Below are positions 1 through 9,334 of a stretch of DNA of 64,000 nt, in pieces. The notes beneath the pieces were generated by a model that was not told the DNA's origin, did not search any database, and saw nothing but the letters and a program-made list of their open reading frames with translations. The first letter of the stretch is position 1, and each line of letters starts with the position of its first letter. Position numbers and translations under genes: made by a program. Location of the stretch: contig NZ_FTMA01000002.1 in assembly GCF_900155985.1 (NCBI RefSeq), positions 62,001 through 126,000 on the forward strand, given 5' to 3'. This DNA comes from Maribacter ulvicola. Lineage in GTDB: Bacteria > Bacteroidota > Bacteroidia > Flavobacteriales > Flavobacteriaceae.

Positions 1-42
1 GCACCTTTTTTTTGTCCAATTCCCAAAATATACAGTTTTAAA

Positions 43-2895
43 ATGCCAAAAAGAAAAGATTTAAACTCAATTTTATTAATAGGGTCAGGTCCTATTGTTA
101 TCGGTCAAGCATGTGAATTTGATTATGCAGGTAGTCAATCGTTACGTTCATTACGAGAAGATGGTATAGAGACTATTTTAATAAATAGTAACCCTGCTAC
201 GATTATGACAGATCCTACAATGGCGGATCATGTTTATTTAAAACCATTAACTACAAAATCTATTTTAGAGATTTTGAAAGCTCACCCTCAGATTGATGCG
301 GTTTTACCAACTATGGGAGGACAGACGGCATTGAATCTTTGTATTGAAGCAGATAAAAAAGGAATTTGGGAAGATTTTGGTGTAGAATTAATAGGTGTTG
401 ATATAGATGCCATTAATATAACTGAAGATAGAGAGCAATTTAGAGAACTAATGTTGAAAATTGGTGTTGGCATGGCACCGCAAGCAACGGCAACATCATT
501 CTTAAAAGGTAAGGAAATTGCTCAAGAATTTGGTTTTCCATTAGTAATACGAGCTTCATATACACTTGGTGGGGCAGGGGCATCGATTGTTTACAAGCCA
601 GAAGATTTTGATGAGCAATTAAGTTATGGTCTAGAGATTTCCCCAATTCATGAGGTGATGATCGATAAAGCCTTAATGGGGTGGAAAGAGTATGAGTTAG
701 AGTTGCTTAGAGATAAAAATGATAACGTTGTTATTATCTGTGCTATTGAGAATATGGACCCTATGGGTATTCATACCGGAGATTCTATTACTGTTGCTCC
801 GGCAATGACACTTTCAGATAGAACGTATCAGAAAATGCGTGATATGGCTATACATATGATGCGTAGTATAGGTGATTTTGAAGGCGGATGTAACGTTCAA
901 TTTGCTGTTAGTCCAGATGAAGAAGAGGAAATTATAGCAATTGAAATAAATCCTAGAGTGTCAAGATCGTCAGCATTGGCTTCAAAAGCAACTGGTTATC
1001 CTATTGCAAAGGTGGCAACTAAATTAGCTATTGGTTATACGCTTGATGAGTTGGATAATCAAATTACCAAATCAACTTCGGCATTATTTGAACCAACCTT
1101 AGATTATGTAATTGTAAAAATACCACGTTGGAATTTTGATAAATTTGAAGGTTCTGACCGCACTTTAGGTTTGCAGATGAAATCTGTAGGAGAGGTAATG
1201 GGTATTGGGCGTTCTTTTCAAGAAGCCTTGCATAAGGCCACGCAATCTTTAGAAATAAAACGTAACGGCTTAGGAGCTGATGGAAAAGGCTACCGTAACT
1301 ACGAGCAAATTATTAGTAAGCTTACCATACCTAGTTGGGATCGTGTATTTGTAATTTATGATGCTATACAAATGGGTATACCATTAAGTCGTATTCATGA
1401 GATTACAAAGATAGACATGTGGTTCTTAAAACAATATGAAGAATTATATAGCTTAGAAAAAGAAATTACAAAATTCACGATAGCCACTCTTTCAAAAGAT
1501 TTATTATTGGAAGCTAAGCAAAAAGGCTTTGCGGATAGGCAAATAGCGCATATGCTAGATTGTTATGAAAGTGAAGTGTATAACAAACGCACAGAACTTA
1601 ATATTAATAGGGTTTACAAACTGGTGGATACTTGTGCTGCAGAATTTAAGGCAATGACACCATACTATTATTCTACTTTTGAAGAAGAAATAGAAAAACC
1701 AGATGGTACGCGTTATGTTGAAAATGATAGTATAGTTACTGATAAGAAGAAAATTGTAGTGCTTGGATCAGGACCAAATAGAATTGGTCAAGGTATTGAA
1801 TTTGACTATTGCTGTGTACATGGGGTACTGGCTGCTGCGGAATGTGGTTATGAAACCATTATGATCAACTGTAATCCAGAAACGGTCTCTACAGATTTTG
1901 ATACCGCAGATAAATTGTATTTTGAGCCAGTTTTCTGGGAGCATATTTATGATATTATTCGCCATGAAAAGCCAGAGGGCGTAATTGTTCAGTTAGGGGG
2001 GCAAACCGCACTTAAACTTGCTGAAAAGCTATCTAAATATGGTATAAAGATATTAGGAACAAGCTTTGAGGCATTAGATCTAGCAGAAGATAGAGGTAGT
2101 TTCTCTGATCTTTTGAAAGCTAATGATATTCCGTTCCCTCAATTTGGAGTAGCGGAAACCGCAGACGAAGCCTTGACACTTTCAGATGAACTGGATTTTC
2201 CTTTATTGGTAAGACCATCATATGTTTTAGGTGGTCAGGGAATGAAAATTGTGATCAATAAAGAAGAGTTAGAAGAGCATGTAGTAGACTTATTACGTAA
2301 AATACCGAATAACAAGTTGCTATTGGATCATTATTTAGATGGGGCCATAGAGGCAGAGGCTGATGCTATTTGTGATGGAGAAGATGTGTACATTATTGGT
2401 ATTATGGAACATATAGAACCTTGTGGTATACACTCTGGAGATTCTAATGCAACTTTGCCACCGTTTAATTTAGGCGAATTTGTTATGCAGCAGATTAAAG
2501 ATCATACCAAGAAAATAGCCTTAGCACTAAATACAGTTGGTCTTATTAATATACAGTTCGCTGTTAAGGATGATATTGTATATATTATTGAAGCTAACCC
2601 TAGAGCATCACGTACGGTTCCTTTCATTGCAAAGGCATATAAAGAACCTTATGTAAATTATGCCACTAAGGTGATGTTAGGTGAGAAGAAGGTTAAAGAT
2701 TTTAATTTTAATCCTCAATTGGAAGGCTTTGCCATTAAACAGCCAGTATTCTCTTTCAACAAATTTCCTAATGTCAATAAGAATTTAGGTCCTGAAATGA
2801 AGAGTACAGGGGAAAGTATCTTATTTATAGATAGTTTAAAGGATGATGAATTTTATAACCTTTATGCTAGACGTAAAATGTATTTAAGTAAATAG
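43..2895 (+). CDS. carB: Carbamoyl-phosphate synthase large subunit, short form
   Basis: Makes carbamoyl phosphate from bicarbonate, ATP and glutamine-derived ammonia for pyrimidine and arginine synthesis in the cytosol. The 950-residue product holds the two homologous ATP-grasp synthetase halves. The first begins with GSGPIVIGQACEFDYAG near residue 14 and the second with GSGPNRIGQGIEFDYCC near residue 573. The protein stops soon after the GPEMKSTGES segment, so the roughly 120-residue C-terminal MGS allosteric domain of the E. coli enzyme (1073 aa) is missing. I recall this short form as usual in Flavobacteriia. The ATG at 43 gives the expected N-terminus. The small subunit gene carA is not in the window. 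The identity is certain; loss of UMP/ornithine control is inference. Confidence 0.97.
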   Translation: MPKRKDLNSILLIGSGPIVIGQACEFDYAGSQSLRSLREDGIETILINSNPATIMTDPTMADHVYLKPLTTKSILEILKAHPQIDAVLPTMGGQTALNLCIEADKKGIWEDFGVELIGVDIDAINITEDREQFRELMLKIGVGMAPQATATSFLKGKEIAQEFGFPLVIRASYTLGGAGASIVYKPEDFDEQLSYGLEISPIHEVMIDKALMGWKEYELELLRDKNDNVVIICAIENMDPMGIHTGDSITVAPAMTLSDRTYQKMRDMAIHMMRSIGDFEGGCNVQFAVSPDEEEEIIAIEINPRVSRSSALASKATGYPIAKVATKLAIGYTLDELDNQITKSTSALFEPTLDYVIVKIPRWNFDKFEGSDRTLGLQMKSVGEVMGIGRSFQEALHKATQSLEIKRNGLGADGKGYRNYEQIISKLTIPSWDRVFVIYDAIQMGIPLSRIHEITKIDMWFLKQYEELYSLEKEITKFTIATLSKDLLLEAKQKGFADRQIAHMLDCYESEVYNKRTELNINRVYKLVDTCAAEFKAMTPYYYSTFEEEIEKPDGTRYVENDSIVTDKKKIVVLGSGPNRIGQGIEFDYCCVHGVLAAAECGYETIMINCNPETVSTDFDTADKLYFEPVFWEHIYDIIRHEKPEGVIVQLGGQTALKLAEKLSKYGIKILGTSFEALDLAEDRGSFSDLLKANDIPFPQFGVAETADEALTLSDELDFPLLVRPSYVLGGQGMKIVINKEELEEHVVDLLRKIPNNKLLLDHYLDGAIEAEADAICDGEDVYIIGIMEHIEPCGIHSGDSNATLPPFNLGEFVMQQIKDHTKKIALALNTVGLINIQFAVKDDIVYIIEANPRASRTVPFIAKAYKEPYVNYATKVMLGEKKVKDFNFNPQLEGFAIKQPVFSFNKFPNVNKNLGPEMKSTGESILFIDSLKDDEFYNLYARRKMYLSK

Positions 2896-2923
2896 TCTGT
2901 ATATTGGACTACTGTTGTAGGTA

Positions 2924-2959
2924 GGAGGGAAATTTTAATGAAATTAAAACTTTCCTTCT
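2924..2959. terminator. Stem-loop between convergent carB and acyl-CoA ligase
   Basis: GGAAATTTTAAT (2928-2939) pairs with ATTAAAACTTTCC (2943-2955) with one bulged base, and weaker pairs extend it on both sides. It overlaps the stop codon of the convergent ligase reading frame. No clean U-tract follows on either strand, so a role in termination or 3'-end protection is only likely. Confidence 0.3.
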
Positions 2960-4570
2960 GCGTATAACTTCCTTATTTCTTTCTTGTCAAATTTACCAAC
3001 ACTTGTTTTTGGTACTTCATTAATCGTTACATATTTATCGGGAATTTGATAATTGGCAAAATCTTTGGATAAAAATTCTTTTAGTTCTTCAGAAGACACA
3101 AGTTCATTTTTATTAGCTAATACTAATGTAGCTAGAGGTCTTTCAGACCATTTTTTATCAGGTATGGAGATAACTGCGGCCTCCTTTATTTTTGGATGAG
3201 ACATTAATGCCAATTCTAGCGAGACACTGGAAATCCATTCGCCTCCACTTTTTATTAAATCTTTAGTACGATCGGTTATTTCCATATAACCGTTAGCATC
3301 AATAGTACTAACATCTCCAGTTTTAAACCAGCCATCTTCTGTGAAATTGTCTCGGCTATGGGTTTTAAAATAAGATGCAATGACCCAAGCACCTTTTACT
3401 TGTAGTTCTCCCATTGTTTTGCCATCTCGTGGCGCTATTTTTCCATCATCGCCAACAATACGCATTTCTATGCCGGGAAATTCGATTCCCTGTTTGGCAC
3501 GTATTTTAATTTGATCTTTTTGATTAAGGTTTTCGTGTTTTTTTTTGGAGTCTGCTTGCAGTTCCAAGTGGAGATGTCTCTGTCATTCCCCAAGCTTGAA
3601 CTCCTTTTATACCAAAGTCCTTTTCAAAATTTTCGATGAGACTTGCTGATAATGCTGAACCTCCTACTAAATATTCTTCTAAGGCTAATTTTTTCTTTGG
3701 TGGATTTTTTTTCATTTCCTCATAAATACCTCTCCAAATAGAAGGTACGCCGTTAGCTTTATTAATATGCTCGCTTTCTAGAATTCTAATAATAGCATTT
3801 GGTTTAAGGTGTAAAGATGGCATCACCATATCTGAACCAGTTAACAGGCACATGTACGGAAAACCCCAGGCCATAACGTGAAACTGCGGTACAATAAGAA
3901 GAATAACATCTCTATTGCTATAATTTCCGGCATTAGGGGTAAGAATGGTCATAGCATGCAAATAGGTAGACCTGTGTGAGTATAAAACCCCTTTGGGCAT
4001 ACCTGTGGTACCACTAGTATAGCACATGCCGCTGGCGTCGTTTTCTTGTAGTTCAGGCCATGCTATAGTGTCTAATTGCTCTCCTATTAAATCTTCATAA
4101 TGTATGGTATTTGGTAGTGTAGTGGTAAAACCTTTTGGGGCGTTGATAATTATGAACTTTTCAACGGTCTCTAGTTTTGGTGCAATTTTTTCCAGAAGCG
4201 GAACTAATGTAGCATCTACAAAAATGACCTTATCTTCAGCATGATTTATTATAAACTCTATTTGTTGAGATGACAACCTAATGTTTATAGTATGGCAGAC
4301 CGCCCCTATACCAGGAATTCCATAATACAATTCCACGTGCTGATAGTGGTTCCAAGCAAAGGTGCCTACCATATCACCTTTGGTGATGCCAAGTTTATTT
4401 CTCATTGCATTGGCCAATTGACAACATCTTTTGTATAGTTGACCGTATGTATATTCATGTCTGCTTCCATCGGGCAGATAAGAGATTAACTTTTTGTCAG
4501 CAAAAGCACTCCTTGCATAGTTTAATATGGTAGTAGTGGTTAGTGGGTAGTCCATTATTAATCCTTTCAT
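2944..4570 (-). pseudogene. Long/medium-chain fatty acid-CoA ligase (AlkK/FadD-like), frameshifted
   Basis: This would activate fatty acids to acyl-CoA via an acyl-adenylate. The gene is split over two frames. The 5' part (start ATG at 4570 or 4555, stop at 3524) carries the AMP-binding P-loop YTSGTTGMPKG and the GMTETSP motif. The 3' part (to 2944) carries the GDVSTID hinge region, TDRTKDLIKSGGEWIS and the catalytic-lysine segment KTSVGKFDKKE. The break lies in a run of nine T on the plus strand (3538-3546, A9 in the mRNA). Removing one A joins SRLQKK to HENLNQKD and restores a family-typical protein of about 540 residues. It is either a real disruption, a slippage-prone phase switch or an assembly error. 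No other damage is visible, so any inactivation is recent or conditional. Confidence 0.85.
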
Positions 4571-4785
4571 AAAAACATAGTTTAGGTTGAAAAAAAATGG
4601 TATTTCATTAAAAATAATCAAATTAGTGTAGTAAATCGTTAAAGTTTTAACATAAATAAGAGAGGCGTGTACGTAGCGGGTCAATAGATTAGTGGAGGTG
4701 CTTTTAGGTTAAAAAAATAATTTATCAGATAATAGACTGTAGCTCTTTATTCCTAATCTTGTTTCATTAAAAATTTAGAAGGGTA

Positions 4786-6066
4786 ATGGTGAAGCGGATT
4801 GTGACAATTGTGGTTATTTTAATGTTGTTTTTTCTAGGATTAACCTATTGGTCAATGTCAAGCACTAGTAAAACTTTTGATACATGTGAAATTTTAGGAC
4901 TATCTGATATTAAGGACATAGATTTTAATAAATATGATTCAGTATTAGTTGCTGCAAGTACATTATATGAGGGTAATAGTATTAAAAATGTCATGCAAGG
5001 CCAACAGTATAGGCAAGCTTGGTCTACACCTGTAAACGTACCTATTTTATACCTACAAGAGATTGGTGGGAATGCAAAAATTTTAGAAGAAGGGGGCGGA
5101 AAGCAGACCCATTCATTGAAATTACAAAAAGATGATGGTACCTTGTTGACCTTGCGTAGTGTCTCTAAAGATCCTTCACCACTAGTACCAAAAGTTGCCC
5201 AGATTTTAGGTTTAGAAAATATTATTGTAGATGGTATTTCTGCTCAGCACCCTTATGCGGCTTTGGTAGTAGCTCAACTTTCAGAGAAAGCTAAAGTATT
5301 GAATACCAAACCTAATTTGGTGTTTGTGCCTAAGCAGGATGAGTTGTTAAATTATAACGATAAATACGGAAACCGCCTTTTTCTTTTAGAATTTGAAACA
5401 AAGGGTAATGCAAATTGGATGGGTCTTAAAAATGTTGATTCATTGGTGGATACGGATAATCTGCAGAAGCTAAAATTAAAATATCCAGATAAAGTTGGTA
5501 TTGATGAAAATTCATTGGTAAGAGCACGGTTATTTGATTTGTTGATAGGTGATTGGGATCGTCATTCTAAACAATGGGGTTGGGCAATTGAAAATATTGG
5601 AGATTCTATACAAGCAATTCCATTGCCATGTGATCGAGATAATGCATTTTTTAATATTGAAGGTGTATTACCAGCTATTATTACGAACAATTCATTTTTA
5701 CCAGAAGTGCAATCTTTTGAAAAAGAAATTGATTTTTTACCAGGTTTGATCGCTCCCTTCGATGTTTATTTTATGAGAGATATACCCTTATCCGTATTTG
5801 AGAAAGAAGCAAGGGAATTACAATTATTATTAACAGATGAAGCTATTGAGTCTTCTTTTTCTGTTTGGTCTGATGAGATTTTTAAGTTGGATGGAAAAGA
5901 GCTAATTGCAAAAATTAAGAATAGACGAAATGCTTTACTTGATTATGCTGTTTTATTTCAGCAAGAATTGGCTAAAAGTGAAGAATTGACCGAAGCACTT
6001 AAAGGATCTGAAGATGTAAAAATGAATAATGAACAGAAAGCATGTTTTAACTGTGCCAGTGAATAG
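4786..6066 (+). CDS. Membrane-anchored/secreted protein with HipA/FAM20-like kinase motifs
   Basis: Not a named family for me. Residues 4-22 form one hydrophobic segment, probably a signal anchor, so the rest (426 aa in all) should be periplasmic. The fold signature is kinase-like: a glycine-rich GGGKQTHSLKL (103-113), LRSVSKD (123-129), then LFDLLIGDWDRHSKQW (about 249-264) and PLPCDRDNAFF (279-289). The last two resemble the catalytic LxGNxDxHxKN and metal-binding motifs of HipA and FAM20/CotH-type kinases. I recall the same GDWDRHxxQW...RDRDQ block in domains attached to Bacteroidota outer-membrane barrel proteins. The next gene starts 39 bp downstream on the same strand, so the two may be cotranscribed. 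The substrate is unknown, and kinase activity is inference from motifs. Confidence 0.75.
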   Translation: MVKRIVTIVVILMLFFLGLTYWSMSSTSKTFDTCEILGLSDIKDIDFNKYDSVLVAASTLYEGNSIKNVMQGQQYRQAWSTPVNVPILYLQEIGGNAKILEEGGGKQTHSLKLQKDDGTLLTLRSVSKDPSPLVPKVAQILGLENIIVDGISAQHPYAALVVAQLSEKAKVLNTKPNLVFVPKQDELLNYNDKYGNRLFLLEFETKGNANWMGLKNVDSLVDTDNLQKLKLKYPDKVGIDENSLVRARLFDLLIGDWDRHSKQWGWAIENIGDSIQAIPLPCDRDNAFFNIEGVLPAIITNNSFLPEVQSFEKEIDFLPGLIAPFDVYFMRDIPLSVFEKEARELQLLLTDEAIESSFSVWSDEIFKLDGKELIAKIKNRRNALLDYAVLFQQELAKSEELTEALKGSEDVKMNNEQKACFNCASE

Positions 6067-6105
6067 TTGCCGTTTTGAATATTGCAAATCAATGAACTTG
6101 AAATT

Positions 6106-7326
6106 ATGAATGAAACTATAGTAATAAAAGCTGAAAAATATATTAAAAACTTGTTATCTGAGCAGATGAACAAGAATTTTCTCTTTCATAGTCAAGGTTA
6201 TGCGAGTAAAACCTTTAGCAAAACCAAAAATATATTAGAATCTTCAAATTATGAAAGTGTTGAAATAAATAACGTGTTAATAGCTACATGGTTCATTCAT
6301 GCCGGCTTTGCTGTAGATTATGAGAATCATATAGAGGAAAGTGTGAAATTTGCTACGGCTTTCTTAAAAGAAAATAATATCTCCCAGCCCAATGTTGAGG
6401 CTATAGTTCATCTAGTAGAGAGCGCCTGGCAAAGTGATAGGCCTAAGAATGATTCTGAAGCCATTATAAAGGATGCGGGTACATGGTTTTATGCATCTGA
6501 AGACTTTGAAGAAATGCTTCAATTATTAAGGTTAGAGTTAGAAAATTTTAACGAAACAGTTCCTGATTTAGATACATGGAGATTAGAGTATGTGGAAAAG
6601 CTAAGGATAAAACATCGCTATTATACCGACTATGCCAAAGAGAACTGGCAAGAACGAAAAGAAGATAATATTCTTTCTCTGATTTCTAGATTACAGAAAG
6701 CAGAAAAAACTGAAAAGAAAGAAATATTAAAAGCAAAGTTGAAAGATGAGAGTCCGCAACGGGCCATTCAATCTTTATATCGTATAGAACTTAGAAATCA
6801 TATAAAGTTAAGTGACATTGCAGATACCAAGGCTAATATTCTACTTTCTGTAAATGCCATAATAATATCTCTTTTATTGGCAAATCTTATACCAAAACTA
6901 GATTCACCATCAAATTCTTATCTCATTTATCCTACGGTGATTTTTGTTCTATTCAGCATTGCGTCAATGATCATGTCAGTTTTAGCGACAAGACCTAAGG
7001 TAGACAATACAGATGTGGTAGAAGAAGAAATTAAGAAGAAGGATACTAATTTCTTGTTCTTTGGAAATTTCCATAGCATGGAGTTGAGCGACTTTAAATC
7101 TAAATTAAGGGATATTATAAAAAATAAAGAATCTATTTATGATTCATTGAGTATGGATTTATATTATCTAGGGAAAGTACTGCAAGAGAAGTATAGATTA
7201 TTACGGTGGACGTATACCGTGTTTCTTATTGGCGTAATATTATCTGTTATAGCATTTGGCTTTGCATTAAAGTACTACGGTATGGAAGAAGAGCTACTAG
7301 ATGCGGTAACACCGGTACCTAAATAA
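6106..7326 (+). CDS. Pycsar-effector-like membrane protein (degenerate HD domain + DUF5706)
   Basis: About 406 residues from the ATG at 6106; an in-frame TTG at 6082 is less likely. The C-terminal part (about 225-395) matches the DUF5706/Pycsar effector membrane family, with LRNHIKLSDIADTKANILLS before two membrane segments (about 250-264 and 272-294), LLFFGNFH-like NFLFFGNFHSM near 315, and a third membrane segment (366-392). In defence relatives this region is thought to damage the membrane when cyclic pyrimidine nucleotides appear. The N-terminal part aligns with the HD phosphohydrolase domain of flavobacterial homologues, but the HD pair reads IH (residues 64-65, ATWFIHAGF) and the later KDAD reads KDAG (122-125), so metal binding should be lost. 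No pyrimidine cyclase gene lies beside it. The family call is strong; a defence role is unproven. Confidence 0.82.
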   Translation: MNETIVIKAEKYIKNLLSEQMNKNFLFHSQGYASKTFSKTKNILESSNYESVEINNVLIATWFIHAGFAVDYENHIEESVKFATAFLKENNISQPNVEAIVHLVESAWQSDRPKNDSEAIIKDAGTWFYASEDFEEMLQLLRLELENFNETVPDLDTWRLEYVEKLRIKHRYYTDYAKENWQERKEDNILSLISRLQKAEKTEKKEILKAKLKDESPQRAIQSLYRIELRNHIKLSDIADTKANILLSVNAIIISLLLANLIPKLDSPSNSYLIYPTVIFVLFSIASMIMSVLATRPKVDNTDVVEEEIKKKDTNFLFFGNFHSMELSDFKSKLRDIIKNKESIYDSLSMDLYYLGKVLQEKYRLLRWTYTVFLIGVILSVIAFGFALKYYGMEEELLDAVTPVPK

Positions 7327-7336
7327 ATATAGGTAG

Positions 7337-7675
7337 TTAATTAAACCAAACCGCATATTTTTTACGTCTAAGTTCAAGTGCCAACTGCTTTTCCATTTTC
7401 AAAGCATCCACTCTTGATTTTATAGGATCTATATGATTAAAAAGGCTACCGCGTAAGTACAAGCCGTATTTCTGTACAATTTTAGAAGAAATGCTGTGTC
7501 CTTTCTTACTCAGAGCACCATTTTTATGTTGATCAAAACGCTCTTTAGGAGTTTTGCTGGTCATGCCAACATATAAACATTCTAGTACACCGTTGAATTG
7601 TGGATTTGCTTCTCTAAATTTTCTGTTTTCGGAGAATACCTTTTTGGACAATTCTATGACATAAATAGCGTACAT
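7337..7675 (-). CDS. GIY-YIG domain protein
   Basis: Small 112-residue protein made almost wholly of a GIY-YIG nuclease fold. YAIYVIEL at residues 2-9 and LYVGMT near 34-39 supply the two signature strands. ERFDQH (about 45-50) gives the Arg and His positions, and the Glu of MEKQLA (about 94) the metal ligand. Stand-alone GIY-YIG proteins of this size are usual in Bacteroidota, and their targets are mostly unknown. It converges on the Pycsar-like gene with only 10 bp between stop codons. Housekeeping repair and defence are both possible. Confidence 0.75.
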   Translation of the reverse strand: MYAIYVIELSKKVFSENRKFREANPQFNGVLECLYVGMTSKTPKERFDQHKNGALSKKGHSISSKIVQKYGLYLRGSLFNHIDPIKSRVDALKMEKQLALELRRKKYAVWFN

Positions 7676-7736
7676 TGTATTTACAGTATGAAATATGGAC
7701 TAATGCTCTGGGTTGCTATATTTTAAACTATAGCGA

Positions 7737-7817
7737 TAAAAAAAAGTATTTGTCTTTTGAGCCTTTAAAAGTTGTGTAAACACTAGCTTATCAGAAAACC
7801 ATAAAAAGACAAATACT
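7737..7817 (-). terminator. Long-loop inverted repeat with T8 tract downstream of gnd
   Basis: AGTATTTGTCTTTT (7745-7758) and AAAAGACAAATACT (7804-7817) are a perfect 14-bp inverted repeat with a 45-nt spacer. Read on the minus strand, the second arm runs into eight T (7745-7738) about 90 bases past the gnd stop codon. This fits a terminator with an unusually long loop that contains a small GTGT/ACAC hairpin. Confidence 0.55.
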
Positions 7818-7837
7818 GTTATGTACTTATAAAGGAT

Positions 7838-9238
7838 TTAGTCTTCCCATTCTGTATGGAAAATACCATCACGATCTAAACGCTCATACGTGTGAGAACC
7901 AAAGTAGTCTCGTTGCGCTTGAATAAGGTTTAAAGGTAATTTACTGGACGTGTAGGCATCAAAATACGTAAGTGAGTTTGATAATCCTGGTAACGGAATT
8001 CCGTTTTGAGCACCAAAAGCTACTAACTCTCTAGCAGCACCTACCGTTTCTTTTACCTTATCTACAAAATTTGGAGAAAGCAAAAGGTTAGGTAATGTTG
8101 GTTCGGTTTTGAAAGCCTCCGTGATATCAGCCAATAAACCGGCACGTATAATACAACCTGCTCTCCATATTTTAGCAATTTCTGATATATCTAAGTTGTA
8201 ACCGTATTCTCTTGAGGCATCGGCTAATTGATGTAATCCTTGAGAATAGGTGATAATGAATGAAAAGTAAAGTGCTTTTTCTGTAAGCTCCTCTAGCTTC
8301 TCTTTGTCCATATGGGTTACCGTTGGTCTGTCATATAGGGCATCAGCCTTAATTCTTTCGTCTTTCAATGCAGAAAGTTCACGCATACTTACAGCCACAT
8401 CTATAGACGGAACGGGAATACCAAGATCCATTGCATTCTGGCTTGTCCATTTACCGGTACCTTTCTGTTTTGCTTTATCTAAAATCTGATCAACCAATCT
8501 TCCTTTGGCCAAGTCATCTTCTTGTTCGAATATTTCAGAAGTAATTTCAACTAAGAATGATTGTAATCTTCCAGCATTCCATTTTGCAAATGTGCTGTGT
8601 AATTCATCATTATTGAAATCTCCTCCTTTTTTAAGAACATCATAAATTTCAGAAGTCAACTGCATTAATCCGTATTCTATACCATTATGAACCATTTTCA
8701 CATAATTCCCGGCAGATTTAGGACCTAAATAAGCAACACAAGGTTCTCCGTTGTACTTAGCGGAAACTGCTTCAAAAATAGGTTTTATGTGCTCATAAGC
8801 AGATTTTGAACCACCTGGCATAATACTAGGTCCTTTACGCGCACCTTTTGCGCCGCCAGAAACTCCTGCACCAAAAAAATTAATGCCTTTTTGTTGTAAA
8901 TAAGCTTCTCTTGTATCCGTATCGGTAAAGAAAGAGTTTCCTCCGTCAATGATAATATCACCCTTGTCCATATGTGGTAATAGCGATTCTATAACACCGT
9001 CTACAATTTTACCTGCAGGTACCAACAGCATTATTTTGCGTGGTTGTTTTAGGTTTTTTACAAATGTTTTAATGTTACTGGAAGCACTTACTTTATCTAA
9101 ATCTCCACCTAAAGTTTTTAAGGCCTCAACTTTTTCATCGTCTAAATCATATCCATAAGCAGAAAATCCGTTATCAGCTACATTAAGGATAAAATTTTGT
9201 CCCATTACTCCAAGACCTACTAAACCAAAATCATACAT
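7838..9238 (-). CDS. gnd: 6-phosphogluconate dehydrogenase, decarboxylating
   Basis: Oxidises 6-phosphogluconate to ribulose 5-phosphate and CO2 with NADP+, the last oxidative step of the pentose phosphate pathway. The 466-residue length is the usual long-form size. The N-terminal Rossmann motif GLGVMGQN (residues 7-14) is followed by the substrate-binding GGNSFF and the catalytic KMVHNGIEYGLMQ block near residue 180. The C-terminal tail GIFHTEWED is typical. It is transcribed divergently from zwf-pgl across a 185-bp spacer, so the full oxidative branch is grouped here. Confidence 0.97.
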   Translation of the reverse strand: MYDFGLVGLGVMGQNFILNVADNGFSAYGYDLDDEKVEALKTLGGDLDKVSASSNIKTFVKNLKQPRKIMLLVPAGKIVDGVIESLLPHMDKGDIIIDGGNSFFTDTDTREAYLQQKGINFFGAGVSGGAKGARKGPSIMPGGSKSAYEHIKPIFEAVSAKYNGEPCVAYLGPKSAGNYVKMVHNGIEYGLMQLTSEIYDVLKKGGDFNNDELHSTFAKWNAGRLQSFLVEITSEIFEQEDDLAKGRLVDQILDKAKQKGTGKWTSQNAMDLGIPVPSIDVAVSMRELSALKDERIKADALYDRPTVTHMDKEKLEELTEKALYFSFIITYSQGLHQLADASREYGYNLDISEIAKIWRAGCIIRAGLLADITEAFKTEPTLPNLLLSPNFVDKVKETVGAARELVAFGAQNGIPLPGLSNSLTYFDAYTSSKLPLNLIQAQRDYFGSHTYERLDRDGIFHTEWED

Positions 9239-9334
9239 AAATTGAATGTTTTATAATTACAATACATTAAAATGTTACAATTCTTATTTTTTTACTATTA
9301 GTAACAAAATGTGAACCAAAAATAATTTAAAATA

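Noticed and set aside
6082-6105. TTG start for the Pycsar-like protein
   Set aside because: The ATG at 6106 fits the expected N-terminus; the extra eight residues match nothing in the family.
9273-9306. TGTTAC...GTAACA inverted repeat in the gnd/zwf spacer as an operator
   Set aside because: Only six base pairs with a 22-base spacer in very A/T-rich DNA; expected by chance.
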